A stretch of DNA of 64,000 bases from Angelakisella sp. (GTDB lineage Bacteria; Bacillota; Clostridia; Oscillospirales; Ruminococcaceae): positions 1 through 64,000 of the forward strand of contig JAHHSN010000003.1 in the NCBI GenBank assembly GCA_020025195.1, written 5' to 3'. The notes under the pieces were generated by a model, which saw nothing but the letters and a program-made list of their open reading frames with translations, was not told the origin of the DNA and did not search any database. Shown in pieces: positions 41,426 to 49,231 of this stretch (within the stretch, counting starts at the first letter, position 1; every line of letters starts with the position of its first letter). Made by a program: the position numbers and the translations under genes.

Positions 41426-42420
41426 CAGCCGATCATCGACTCAAAGCGGTCCCGCACCGCGCTGCTCTCGCTTACAAAGAAGTCGAGGTCCAGCGGGCAG
41501 GTCCTGATCTCTCCGGCCTGAGGCGCTCCCTCGGGGGAAGCGACGGCAGGGTCAACCGGGATATACCCCTGCTCGGAAAAGAGCTTCTGCGCATCCTCGG
41601 AGAGGAGATAGTCAATGAGACGCTCCGCCGCCTCGATGACCGCGGGGTCCTCCTTTTCCAGAATGGCGATGGGGGTCGGCACGATAACCGCGCCGCTCTC
41701 GGGCCAGACCGTCTCGACCGGGGCACCTTCATTTTTGGCGTTGCGCACCATGAAGTCCACCATGGAAACGGCGGCATACTCGCCGGAAGAAACCTTGGTC
41801 TTGAGGTTGCCGTTCGACTCCTCCAGCTTGAGGTCATTCCGGATGAGCTTCTCATAAAGCGGCCAGCCGATGTCCGGCTGGGAAACATGGGTCAGCACCG
41901 TGGTGAGCGCGCCGCCGGAATAGCTGGGGTTCGCCATGGCGACCTTTCCCTTGAGGGCGGGGTTGCCGAGGTCCTCCCAGTCCTTGAGGGGCGTCTCGCA
42001 GGCGGTGGTATTATAGGCGATGATATTGAAGATCTGGCGAACCTCGAACGCCATGCCGTCGTTATAATTAAACGCGGCGGGAAGCTCTGCCATACGGGGG
42101 GAGTTGTAATGATGGATCATGCCCTCCTCATCCAGCCGGCAGAGATAGCCGAGATCGGCGATCCAGAGAAGGTCGGCGTCCACCGAACCGGCCTCACGCT
42201 CGGTATCCACCTTGGCGGTCACCTTGCCGGTGCCGCTGCGGAAAAGCGTATAGGTGATGTCGGGATTTTTCGAGATAAAGTCCTCCAGCATATCGGTCAC
42301 AAGGTCCTGTGACTCGGAGGTATAGATGACGAGATTGGTTTTCTCCTCCTTCTGTCCACAGCCCGAAAGCACCGAAAGCAGAAGGCACATGGTTAGAATC
42401 ACTGCCGGGATTCGCTTCAT
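41422..42420 (-). CDS. ABC transporter substrate-binding lipoprotein (FbpA/phosphonate type)
   Basis: This 332-residue lipoprotein has signal MKRIPAVILTMCLLLSVLSGC (lipidated Cys about 21). The mature protein begins NLVIYTSESQDLVTDMLEDF and carries SGTGKVTAKVDTEREAGSVDADL. These match the type 2 binding fold of the ferric-ion and 2-aminoethylphosphonate group. No tyrosine pair typical of ferric receptors is obvious, so the ligand is open. Its promoter overlaps a perfect palindrome, suggesting tight control. Confidence 0.88.
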   Translation of the reverse strand: MKRIPAVILTMCLLLSVLSGCGQKEEKTNLVIYTSESQDLVTDMLEDFISKNPDITYTLFRSGTGKVTAKVDTEREAGSVDADLLWIADLGYLCRLDEEGMIHHYNSPRMAELPAAFNYNDGMAFEVRQIFNIIAYNTTACETPLKDWEDLGNPALKGKVAMANPSYSGGALTTVLTHVSQPDIGWPLYEKLIRNDLKLEESNGNLKTKVSSGEYAAVSMVDFMVRNAKNEGAPVETVWPESGAVIVPTPIAILEKEDPAVIEAAERLIDYLLSEDAQKLFSEQGYIPVDPAVASPEGAPQAGEIRTCPLDLDFFVSESSAVRDRFESMIGW

Positions 42421-42440
42421 ATTGATCGCTCCTCAATAAT

Positions 42441-42470
42441 TATTTATCGTTTTTCGATAAATACATTGTA
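42441..42470 (-). promoter_or_regulatory. Receptor-gene promoter with overlapping perfect palindrome
   Basis: On the minus strand an extended -10 TGCTACAAT ends at 42465. The palindrome TATTTATCG-N5-CGATAAATA (42441-42463) covers the predicted transcription start. The position fits a repressor operator. The sequence does not match the Fur or Zur consensus I know, so the regulator is unknown. Confidence 0.6.
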
Positions 42471-42522
42471 GCAGTCTGATGGGGGGAATGTGTGAACAAG
42501 TCGTGAACATTGAGGGGAAATT

Positions 42523-43401
42523 TTACGTCATGCGCTCCGCGTCCAGCGCGGTAAAGCCCTCTCCCAGCACCTCATTCACGTTGGTGGTGATGAGGAAGGC
42601 GTGGGGATCGTGCTCCTTGACAATCTGCTGCACACGGGGATATTCACTGATACGAACGGCACAGAGCACCACCTTGCGCTCCTTGCCGGAATAGGCGCCG
42701 TTTGCCTGCAGCAGGGTGACGCCGCGCTGCATCTGATCCATGATGTCGCGGGAGATCTCCTCATACTTTTCAGAAATGATCAGAATGAGCCGCCCCATAT
42801 TGAGGCCGCCCATCACCATATCAATAACCCGTCCCGAAACGAAGATGGCAATTAGGGAATAAAGACCGGTCTCGATATTATGGAAAACGAGCATCGAAGC
42901 CGCCACGACCAGAGCGTCCACGCCGACCATCACCGCGCCGATCTGCATATAGGGGTAGCGCCGCTGAATGAGGCGGGAAATGACGTCGGTACCGCCGGTG
43001 GTGGAGCCGCGCCGGAAGGCCAGCGACACCCCGAACCCGATGCAGACGCCGCCGAAGAGCGTAGCCAGCAGGTGATCCCCCCGATAAGCGGGCAGATAGG
43101 GCGCAAGCAAATCCACTACCACCGACTGGATGAAGATGGTCTTGAGGGTGCATAGGGTAAACCCATGACCGATATAGATCCACGCCAAAATCAGAAGCGG
43201 GATATTGATGCCAAAGATGGTGACGCCCATGGGGATGTGGAATACATGGTTCATAATAACCGCAATACCAGAAACCCCGCCGGGTGCAATGTCATTGGGA
43301 CTGGTGAAGCAGTTGAGCCCCAAGGCGAACATTATACCGCAGAGAATGTCAAAGATGACATCTAAGGTGACCTTCTTGGCCACCAGCTTTTTTTCTTTCA
43401 T
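42523..43401 (-). CDS. YitT-family membrane protein (DUF2179)
   Basis: This 292-residue protein has five to six membrane spans (to about residue 200) and a C-terminal cytoplasmic DUF2179 domain (CAVRISEYPRVQQIV, TNVNEVLGEGF). The central GSTTGGTDVISRLIQ is the family marker, and FTSPNDIAPGGVSGIAVI is near the start. Function is not established. It starts 15 bases after the mrnC gene with GTAGGAGG before the ATG, so it belongs to the obgE/mrnC unit. Confidence 0.92.
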   Translation of the reverse strand: MKEKKLVAKKVTLDVIFDILCGIMFALGLNCFTSPNDIAPGGVSGIAVIMNHVFHIPMGVTIFGINIPLLILAWIYIGHGFTLCTLKTIFIQSVVVDLLAPYLPAYRGDHLLATLFGGVCIGFGVSLAFRRGSTTGGTDVISRLIQRRYPYMQIGAVMVGVDALVVAASMLVFHNIETGLYSLIAIFVSGRVIDMVMGGLNMGRLILIISEKYEEISRDIMDQMQRGVTLLQANGAYSGKERKVVLCAVRISEYPRVQQIVKEHDPHAFLITTNVNEVLGEGFTALDAERMT

Positions 43402-43415
43402 CCTGACCTCCTACC

Positions 43416-43808
43416 TTATTCCACCGATATTTTTTCTATGATTGCTGTGAAAAGCTCCCGGACACGCTCCTGTTCCCCTTTGAGATACAGGTACCCAAAG
43501 AGCGCCTCCAAACCCGTCGCCTTGGCGTAATCGCCGGGGTCCGCGTGCCTGGGGGGATGGGCGCCGCCGTTTCTTGCGCGGCGAAAAACCCCCTGCTCCG
43601 CCTCGGTGAGGCTGGGGGCAATGATCTCATACGCCGCCGCCTGCGCGGAAGCGTTCACATAGGAGACCGCCATTTTATGCATCTCCCCCACGGGACGGCT
43701 CCCCTGCCGCGCCAGCATCTCCCGGACCAAAAGCCCGTAGACGCCGTCGCCGACAAAGGCAAGGTCCAGAGCGCTCAAAAGGCGCGGGTCAAAGCTGTCT
43801 TCACACAT
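43416..43808 (-). CDS. mrnC: Mini-ribonuclease III
   Basis: This 130-residue enzyme is an RNase III domain without a dsRNA-binding domain; in Bacillus it matures 23S rRNA. The catalytic signature LAFVGDGVYGLLVR lies at residues 16-29. GLEALFGYLYLKG near residue 103 gives the second acidic pair. Length fits the family. It lies 20 bases behind obgE and ahead of the YitT gene. Confidence 0.93.
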   Translation of the reverse strand: MCEDSFDPRLLSALDLAFVGDGVYGLLVREMLARQGSRPVGEMHKMAVSYVNASAQAAAYEIIAPSLTEAEQGVFRRARNGGAHPPRHADPGDYAKATGLEALFGYLYLKGEQERVRELFTAIIEKISVE

Positions 43809-43828
43809 GGATTATTCCTTCTTTCCGG

Positions 43829-45103
43829 TTACGGGACATACTCAAATTCAAAATCGAGGACGCTGACAGTGTCGCCCTCCTGGACGCCCATTTCCTCCAG
43901 TTTTTTGATGATGCCGCTCTGTACCAGCACCCTCTGGAAATACTGAAGCGATTCATAGTCGTCCATATTGACCCCCGCGAGGGAATTCGCGAGCCATTCC
44001 GCCTCCACCACAAAGACGCCGTCCACCTTTTCCACAGTGAACTGGTTCTTGCGGACGGCAGACATGCGCTCCGCCTCGGAGGGTTCTTCCACCTCATAGC
44101 GGACAATGGGCGGCAGCTTGGCAAGCTCCGCCGCGACGACCTGCATCAGCTCGTCAGTGCCCTGACGGGTCGCCGCACTGATGGGGAAAAAGCGGTAGCC
44201 CGCCGCCTCCACATGGGCCTGAAAGGCTTCGATCTGCTCCGGGGCGGCAAGGTCGCACTTGTTGCCGGCGACCAACATGGGGCGGTCGGAAAGCGAAGGG
44301 CTAAAGCGACGGAGCTCCTCGTTGATCTTCTCAAAGTCCTCAATGGGGTCGCGTCCCTCGACGCCGGAGACGTCCACCACATGAACGATGAGACGGCAGC
44401 GGTCGATGTGACGGAGGAACTCGTGCCCCAGTCCCAGTCCCTCGCTTGCGCCCTCAATAAGGCCGGGGATGTCCGCCATGACAAAGCTGGTTTCAGCATC
44501 CAGACGAACGACGCCCAGAACCGGCGTGAGGGTGGTAAAGTGATAGTTCGCGATCTCCGGGCGGGCGGCGCTCACCACCGAGATGAGGGTGGACTTGCCG
44601 ACATTGGGGAAACCGCAGAGACCGACGTCCGCAAGGAGCTTGAGCTCCATCTCAACGTCGAAACGCTCGCCAGGAAAGCCCGGGCGGGCAAAACGCGGAA
44701 TCTGGCGGGTGGCGGTGGCAAAGTGGGTATTGCCCCAGCCGCCCTTTCCGCCGCGGGCAACGATGACCGGCTCCCCGTCTGAGAGGTCGGCCATCACACG
44801 GCCGGTTTCGGCGTCGCGCACCACGGTCCCCTTGGGCACCTTGATGATGAGATCGCTGCCGTTTTTGCCGCTGCAGCGCTTTCTGCCGCCCGGCTGGCCG
44901 TTCTCCGCCGCGTATCTTTTTTTATAGCGAAACCCGATGAGACTGCTTAGATTGGTATCCGCCACAAAAACAACATTTCCGCCGCGGCCGCCGTCTCCGC
45001 CGTCGGGACCTCCGGCTGCTACATATTTTTCGCGGTGAAAGGAAACCGCGCCATTGCCTCCGTCGCCGGCTCTTATGGAGATTTTTGCTTTATCAATGAA
45101 CAT
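43829..45103 (-). CDS. obgE: GTPase ObgE/CgtA
   Basis: This 424-residue GTPase acts in ribosome 50S assembly and stress control. It has the glycine-rich Obg fold (residues 1-160; GGDGGNGAVSFHREKY), then a G domain with GFPNVGKSTL, DIPGLIEGASEGLGLG and GNKCDL, and a C-terminal OCT domain with EWLANSLAGVNMDDYESLQYFQR. The start at 45103 follows GAGGTGGGACTT; the GTG three codons upstream lies inside that ribosome site. Confidence 0.95.
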   Translation of the reverse strand: MFIDKAKISIRAGDGGNGAVSFHREKYVAAGGPDGGDGGRGGNVVFVADTNLSSLIGFRYKKRYAAENGQPGGRKRCSGKNGSDLIIKVPKGTVVRDAETGRVMADLSDGEPVIVARGGKGGWGNTHFATATRQIPRFARPGFPGERFDVEMELKLLADVGLCGFPNVGKSTLISVVSAARPEIANYHFTTLTPVLGVVRLDAETSFVMADIPGLIEGASEGLGLGHEFLRHIDRCRLIVHVVDVSGVEGRDPIEDFEKINEELRRFSPSLSDRPMLVAGNKCDLAAPEQIEAFQAHVEAAGYRFFPISAATRQGTDELMQVVAAELAKLPPIVRYEVEEPSEAERMSAVRKNQFTVEKVDGVFVVEAEWLANSLAGVNMDDYESLQYFQRVLVQSGIIKKLEEMGVQEGDTVSVLDFEFEYVP

Positions 45104-45137
45104 AAGTCCCACCTCGTTTCTATTGAATCATCATAAG

Positions 45138-45180
45138 ACAACAAATCCCGGGGTTTCCTAAAAAACTCCGGGACTTGTTT
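45138..45180 (-). promoter_or_regulatory. Hairpin between rpmA and obgE
   Basis: On the minus strand CAAGTCCCGGAG pairs with CCCCGGGATTTG, followed by TTGTCTT. It looks like a weak terminator that would still let some transcripts reach obgE. Confidence 0.5.
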
Positions 45181-45186
45181 ACGTCA

Positions 45187-45444
45187 TTACTCCGCAGGAT
45201 AAACGGAAACCTTCTTGCGCTCTTTGCCCATGCGCTCGAACTTGACACGACCGTCAACAAGAGCGAACAGGGTATCGTCGCTTCCGATCCCTACGTTCTC
45301 ACCGGGATGAATGTGAGTGCCTCTCTGGCGAACCAGGATGTTGCCGGCCAGGACAGCCTGTCCGTCAGCACGCTTCACGCCCAGACGCTTGGACTCAGAA
45401 TCACGGCCGTTCTTGGTAGAACCCATTCCCTTTTTATGAGCCAT
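45187..45444 (-). CDS. rpmA: 50S ribosomal protein L27
   Basis: This 85-residue protein starts MAHKKGMGSTKNGRDSESKRLG, the mature form of L27. Many Firmicutes encode a roughly 9-residue leader ending FF that the protease Prp removes; there is no such leader here. The Prp gene usually located between rplU and rpmA is also absent, as only 3 bases separate them. An AAAGGTGAGG ribosome site lies inside the end of rplU. Confidence 0.95.
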   Translation of the reverse strand: MAHKKGMGSTKNGRDSESKRLGVKRADGQAVLAGNILVRQRGTHIHPGENVGIGSDDTLFALVDGRVKFERMGKERKKVSVYPAE

Positions 45445-45447
45445 AAA

Positions 45448-45891
45448 TTACACCTCACCTTTCTCCTCAGTTTTCTTTTCCGCAGGCTTTTTGGCAGCGG
45501 TTTTCTTAGCAGCAGGCTTCTTCGCAGCGGGCTTCTTGGCAGGCTTCTCAGCCTCGGCGGCAGGAGCAGCCTTGGGGGCGGTCTCATTGCCGACAGCTAC
45601 GATCTCAACCTTGGTGTAAGGCTGACGATGGCCCATCTTGCGCTTGGAGTCCTTCTTAGGACGATAGGTCAGGACAGTGATCTTTTTGCCCTTACCATTC
45701 TTGATGACCTTACCGGAAACGGTAACGCCCTCCACATAGGGAGCGCCGAAGGTCATGGTGTCCTCGCCTACTGCGAGAACCTTGTCAAAGGTTACGGTCT
45801 CATCCGCCGCTGCATTGATCTTTTCAATGTAGAGGACGTCGCCGACCTTTGCGGTGTACTGCTTTCCACCGGTTTCAAAGATTGCGTACAT
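45448..45891 (-). CDS. rplU: 50S ribosomal protein L21 with Lys/Ala tail
   Basis: This 147-residue protein has a normal L21 core (residues 1-102: MYAIFETGGKQY, KKITVLTYRPKKDSKRKMGHRQPYT). A C-terminal tail of about 45 residues of repeated KPAAKK units follows, similar to histone-H1-like tails. The tail could contact rRNA or nucleic acid, but no role is established. The ATG follows AAAGAGG, which can be hidden by an alternative pairing in the leader. Confidence 0.93.
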   Translation of the reverse strand: MYAIFETGGKQYTAKVGDVLYIEKINAAADETVTFDKVLAVGEDTMTFGAPYVEGVTVSGKVIKNGKGKKITVLTYRPKKDSKRKMGHRQPYTKVEIVAVGNETAPKAAPAAEAEKPAKKPAAKKPAAKKTAAKKPAEKKTEEKGEV

Positions 45892-45975
45892 AGTCAGTAT
45901 GCCTCTTTCTTTAATCTCGCTGCAAAATCAGGCGATGCCAAAAGGCATACTTAAAAAAGCCCGTCGCATGCGGCA
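45892..45975 (-). promoter_or_regulatory. rplU leader with competing hairpins
   Basis: On the minus strand GTATGCC (45950-45944) can pair locally with GGCAT (45939-45935), or with GGCATAC (45903-45897). The latter contains the GG of the rplU ribosome site. Ahead of it, GCCG-catgcga-CGGGC followed by TTTTTT is a terminator-like hairpin. This fits autogenous control by L21, as in the known L21 leader; the mechanism is inferred. Confidence 0.5.
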
Positions 45976-45981
45976 ATTAAT

Positions 45982-46010
45982 ATTTTATCACAGGAAACAA
46001 TAAATGTCAA
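45982..46010 (-). promoter_or_regulatory. Promoter of rplU-rpmA
   Basis: On the minus strand TTGACA (46010-46005) and TAAAAT (45987-45982) are spaced by 17 bases. The -35 lies at the very end of ribF. Confidence 0.82.
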
Positions 46011-46828
46011 TTATTTTTGTGCAAAAATGACGATTCCTCCGCCATAAGCTGAACGGTCACAAAGGGCTCCTCCAGAGGGGGGAATTCCTTAAGTACAGCG
46101 GTCTTTGCAAGGATGGCTTCCCCATCCCGGAGGATCTCGGTTTTGGCCGGGAAACGCACACCGTCCACCAAAAGGCAGGAATGGTAAAAGCCCTCGGCAG
46201 GCGCCGCGATGCGGCTTTCGATGCGCTGGATGAGGAGTCCTTCCTCCATCCGCGCCTCTCCCTCCAGACGGTAGGGCTCGCAGAGCATGGCGTTTGCCTC
46301 GGTGACGGCTCCCGCCGCGAGGCACTCCCTGATGCGGGTGGAGCTCACCACCTCGCCGTCAAAGCAGATGGGCGGAAGGGTCACGACCTCGATGCCATAG
46401 GGCTTTGCAAGCTCCCGGAGCATCTCCGGATTACCGCTCCCCTTTTGACCGAAGCGGTAATCCTCGCCGCACACCACCGCTGCCGCGTGCATGGCTTCGT
46501 GCAGGATGACCCGCACAAATTCCTCGGGGGTGAGATCATAGAAGCTCTCGAACGGCGGGCAGACCAGAAGCTCCACCCCCAGTCCCCGCATGATCTCCTG
46601 TCTGCGGCGGACGCTCTGCAAAAGGCGCACCCCGCTTTTGGAGACGACACGGTCGGTCTCGGCGGGCGGCTCAAAGGTGAAAAGCGCGCAGGAAACTCCC
46701 TTTTGGGTGGCAAGCTCCCGGGCCCGTCCGATCACCGCACGATGCCCCTGATGGACGCCGTCAAAAAATCCGAGTGCCGCGACAGTCGGCATGGTGCTGT
46801 GGGATTTGATGTCATGTGAAATCAGCAA
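46007..46828 (-). CDS. ribF: RibF-type FAD synthetase with a degenerate riboflavin-kinase part
   Basis: This 273-residue protein has a good FMN adenylyltransferase domain: GFFDGVHQGHR (residues 20-30), CALFTFEPPAE, VCGEDYRFGQKGSGN and VSSTRIRECL. The C-terminal part is only about 95 residues. It lacks the kinase motifs G-R-T-x-G-F-P-T-A-N and the NIGxRPT segment expected in RibF. It may therefore make FAD from FMN but not FMN from riboflavin. The TTG start at 46828 follows AAAGGAG. It overlaps truB by 7 bases. Confidence 0.85.
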   Translation of the reverse strand: MLISHDIKSHSTMPTVAALGFFDGVHQGHRAVIGRARELATQKGVSCALFTFEPPAETDRVVSKSGVRLLQSVRRRQEIMRGLGVELLVCPPFESFYDLTPEEFVRVILHEAMHAAAVVCGEDYRFGQKGSGNPEMLRELAKPYGIEVVTLPPICFDGEVVSSTRIRECLAAGAVTEANAMLCEPYRLEGEARMEEGLLIQRIESRIAAPAEGFYHSCLLVDGVRFPAKTEILRDGEAILAKTAVLKEFPPLEEPFVTVQLMAEESSFLHKNN

Positions 46829-47754
46829 TTGGGATTCTCCTTTAAATAAAACAGCTTGATGATCTGCAGTTCCTCAATGGTATGGTCGATGCGGGCAAGG
46901 CCGAGAAAGTGTCCCGCCCCATAGACCCGAACGACGTCGTCCTCGGCGTGGTGGCGCACCCGGAGAGTATCGAGCCGCACGCCGTTTAGGAACATTTCGG
47001 TCTGTTTTTCGGAAAGAAAGACCCGGGGATAGCCCTCAAACACCCGGTCCACCGGCAGGAGGAGACTTTCAAAGGTCCCCGCGTCGGAAGCAGCCTTTAG
47101 TTCTTCCAGGGTGTGGCAGTCCCCGATGGTGAAGCCCAGCGTTTCGGTCCGCCTGAGGGCGGTGAGCACCGCCCCGCAGCCCAGCGCCTCTCCGATATCA
47201 TGGCAGAGGGTGCGGATGTAGGTCCCCTTGGAGCAGCGGACGTCGATCTTGGCCGTTCTCGCCTCCTCGTCAAATTCGAGGAGCTCCAAAAGGTGGATGG
47301 TGACCTCCCGGCGGGGACGCTCCACTTCCTGCCCCGCGCGCGCCAGCTTATAAAGGCGCTGCCCATCCACCCAGACCGCCGAATACATGGGCGGAAGCTG
47401 AAGGATGGTACCCCGGAGGGGTTCGAGCGCCGCGAGAAGCGCTTCTTTTGTAACAGGAAGGTCGCTCTCGGAAAGGACCTTTCCGGAGGAGTCCTGCGTA
47501 TCGGTGGTCAGCCCGAACTGAAGCGTCGCGGTGTAGCGTTTTTCCTGCACCGGCATCAGCTCCGTCGCCTTGGAGCTTCTTCCGAAAAAGAGCGGCAGGA
47601 CGCCGGTCGCCATAGGGTCCAGGGTGCCGCCATGCCCTATTTTGTGGCAGTCCGCAATGCCGCGCATCTTGGCCACCACGTCAAAAGAGGTCCAGTCCTC
47701 CGGCTTATCCACGCAGAGGATGCCCTCCAGTACTCTGGAATGTCGTTTTGTCAT
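46822..47754 (-). CDS. truB: tRNA pseudouridine(55) synthase TruB
   Basis: This 310-residue enzyme makes pseudouridine 55 in the T loop of tRNA. The catalytic aspartate is D46 in GHGGTLDPMATGVL. KRYTATLQFG, LQLPPMYSAVWVDGQRLY and the C-terminal RNA-binding segment are also present. GGAGGAACCCAG precedes the ATG. It overlaps nrnA by four bases. Confidence 0.95.
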   Translation of the reverse strand: MTKRHSRVLEGILCVDKPEDWTSFDVVAKMRGIADCHKIGHGGTLDPMATGVLPLFFGRSSKATELMPVQEKRYTATLQFGLTTDTQDSSGKVLSESDLPVTKEALLAALEPLRGTILQLPPMYSAVWVDGQRLYKLARAGQEVERPRREVTIHLLELLEFDEEARTAKIDVRCSKGTYIRTLCHDIGEALGCGAVLTALRRTETLGFTIGDCHTLEELKAASDAGTFESLLLPVDRVFEGYPRVFLSEKQTEMFLNGVRLDTLRVRHHAEDDVVRVYGAGHFLGLARIDHTIEELQIIKLFYLKENPNC

Positions 47755-48722
47755 CTGGGTTCCTCCGGAAGGTGCTTTTTGATTTCGGCAAGAAGCAGCT
47801 CCTTGGCCTGCTGGAGGCTTCCCTCAATGGTACAGCCCGCCGCCGCGAAGTGTCCGCCGCCGCCAAAGGCTTTTCCGATCTCGGAGGCGTCAATTCCACC
47901 CCGCGTTCTCAGCGAAACCCGGCACTCACCGGGATGCTCCTTGATGGTGGCCCCCACCAGAACGCCCTCGATCTGGCGGGGCATTCCTGCCACATCCTCC
48001 AGATCCTCGTCCTCCACACCGGTCTCCTGCCGAACGGCAAGCGTCACCGGCATAACCGCGCAGCGGTCGTCAAAATAAAATTCCAGCGCCGAGAGGAGAC
48101 GGGCTTCCGCCGTCACCTTGCCCTTGGATTTGGACTCGAAGATGCGGGCGTTGATAGGAACGGTATCGGTGCCGCGCTCCTTAAGCTCCGCCGCGATGCG
48201 AAGCGACTGCGGGGTGGTGTTGCTGAACTTAAAGCAGCCGGTATCGGTGACGATGCCGGTATAGATGCACTCCGCCACCTTGCCCTCCACCAAAAAGCCG
48301 ATGCGGCTGATGATTTCATAGATGATCTCCGCCGCCGCGGCCGCCCCGCTGTCCAGGCAGGTGAGGGCGGCGTAGCCGGTGTTGGAGGGGTGATGGTCGA
48401 TGCAGAGATCCACCATCATGCCGTACTGCTCCTCCAGATTTCCCAGAAGCTTCTGCGTCGCCACGTCCACCGCGACTACATATTCCACCGGCCAGTCCAG
48501 CACCTCAGCGGGTTCATACCCCTCATAAAGATAATTATACTTGTCCGGGAAGACGTCCGAGCAAAGCACCCGGCACGCCTTTCCCATCATGGTAAGGGTG
48601 TAATAGAGCGCAAAGGCGGAGCCAATAGTATCTCCATCGGGACGGCGGTGGCAGAGCAGGGTGATGTTGTCATGCTGCATGAGAAGCTCTGCGGCTTTTT
48701 CTGTGGTAATCGTGCCGTTCAT
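47751..48722 (-). CDS. nrnA: Oligoribonuclease/pAp phosphatase NrnA (DHH family)
   Basis: This 323-residue DHH-DHHA1 protein degrades nanoRNAs and pAp in Firmicutes. Motifs are HRRPDGDTIGSAFALYY, DHHPSNTGYA, YTGIVTDTGCFKFSNT and the C-terminal GGGGHFAAAG. The ATG at 48722 follows AGGAGG. It sits between rbfA and truB, as in many Firmicutes. Confidence 0.94.
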   Translation of the reverse strand: MNGTITTEKAAELLMQHDNITLLCHRRPDGDTIGSAFALYYTLTMMGKACRVLCSDVFPDKYNYLYEGYEPAEVLDWPVEYVVAVDVATQKLLGNLEEQYGMMVDLCIDHHPSNTGYAALTCLDSGAAAAAEIIYEIISRIGFLVEGKVAECIYTGIVTDTGCFKFSNTTPQSLRIAAELKERGTDTVPINARIFESKSKGKVTAEARLLSALEFYFDDRCAVMPVTLAVRQETGVEDEDLEDVAGMPRQIEGVLVGATIKEHPGECRVSLRTRGGIDASEIGKAFGGGGHFAAAGCTIEGSLQQAKELLLAEIKKHLPEEPR

Positions 48723-48751
48723 AGAATTCCTCCTGTCTGTAACAAGCGGGA

Positions 48752-49096
48752 TCACTCCAGAGAGAGATCGCTTATGAGCTTGGAAATGCGGGCGCCGTGC
48801 TCGATGGAATCATCGGCGATGAAATGAAATTCCGGCGTATGACGGAGCTTGAGGCGCTGTCCGATTTCCCGGCGGATGAAGCCCGCCGCGCTCTTTAAGC
48901 CCTTCACAGACTCCTCGGCCCTTTCCTTTCCGGAAAGGGAGCTGACATAAACCTTGCAGCTGCCGCCGTCGCGGGAAAGCTCCACCTTGACGATGGAGAG
49001 CATGGGGTCGATGCGGGGATCCTTGAGAGAGCGGAAAATATCGGTCAGTTCCCGGTGGATGTCCTCACCGTGCCGGGCATTTTTGAAGTTTGCCAT
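48752..49096 (-). CDS. rbfA: Ribosome-binding factor A
   Basis: This 114-residue KH-type protein helps mature the 30S subunit. The N terminus reads MANFKNARHGEDIHRELTDI, and DPRIDPMLSIVKVELSRDGGSCKVYVS and LRHTPEFHFIADDSIEHG follow. AAAGGAGG lies before the ATG at 49096. A 135-base gap to infB shows no feature. Confidence 0.94.
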   Translation of the reverse strand: MANFKNARHGEDIHRELTDIFRSLKDPRIDPMLSIVKVELSRDGGSCKVYVSSLSGKERAEESVKGLKSAAGFIRREIGQRLKLRHTPEFHFIADDSIEHGARISKLISDLSLE

Positions 49097-49231
49097 CGCT
49101 CTTGTCCTCCTTTTTGGACGGGAATGAAGCAAAGGGCAGCCGAATATGAAGTTCCGGCCGCCGCTTGCTGGCAAGACCTCCGAATCCTTATTGCGGGCTT
49201 CGGGGTTCTTAATCTATCTCTTGGCAGGAGA

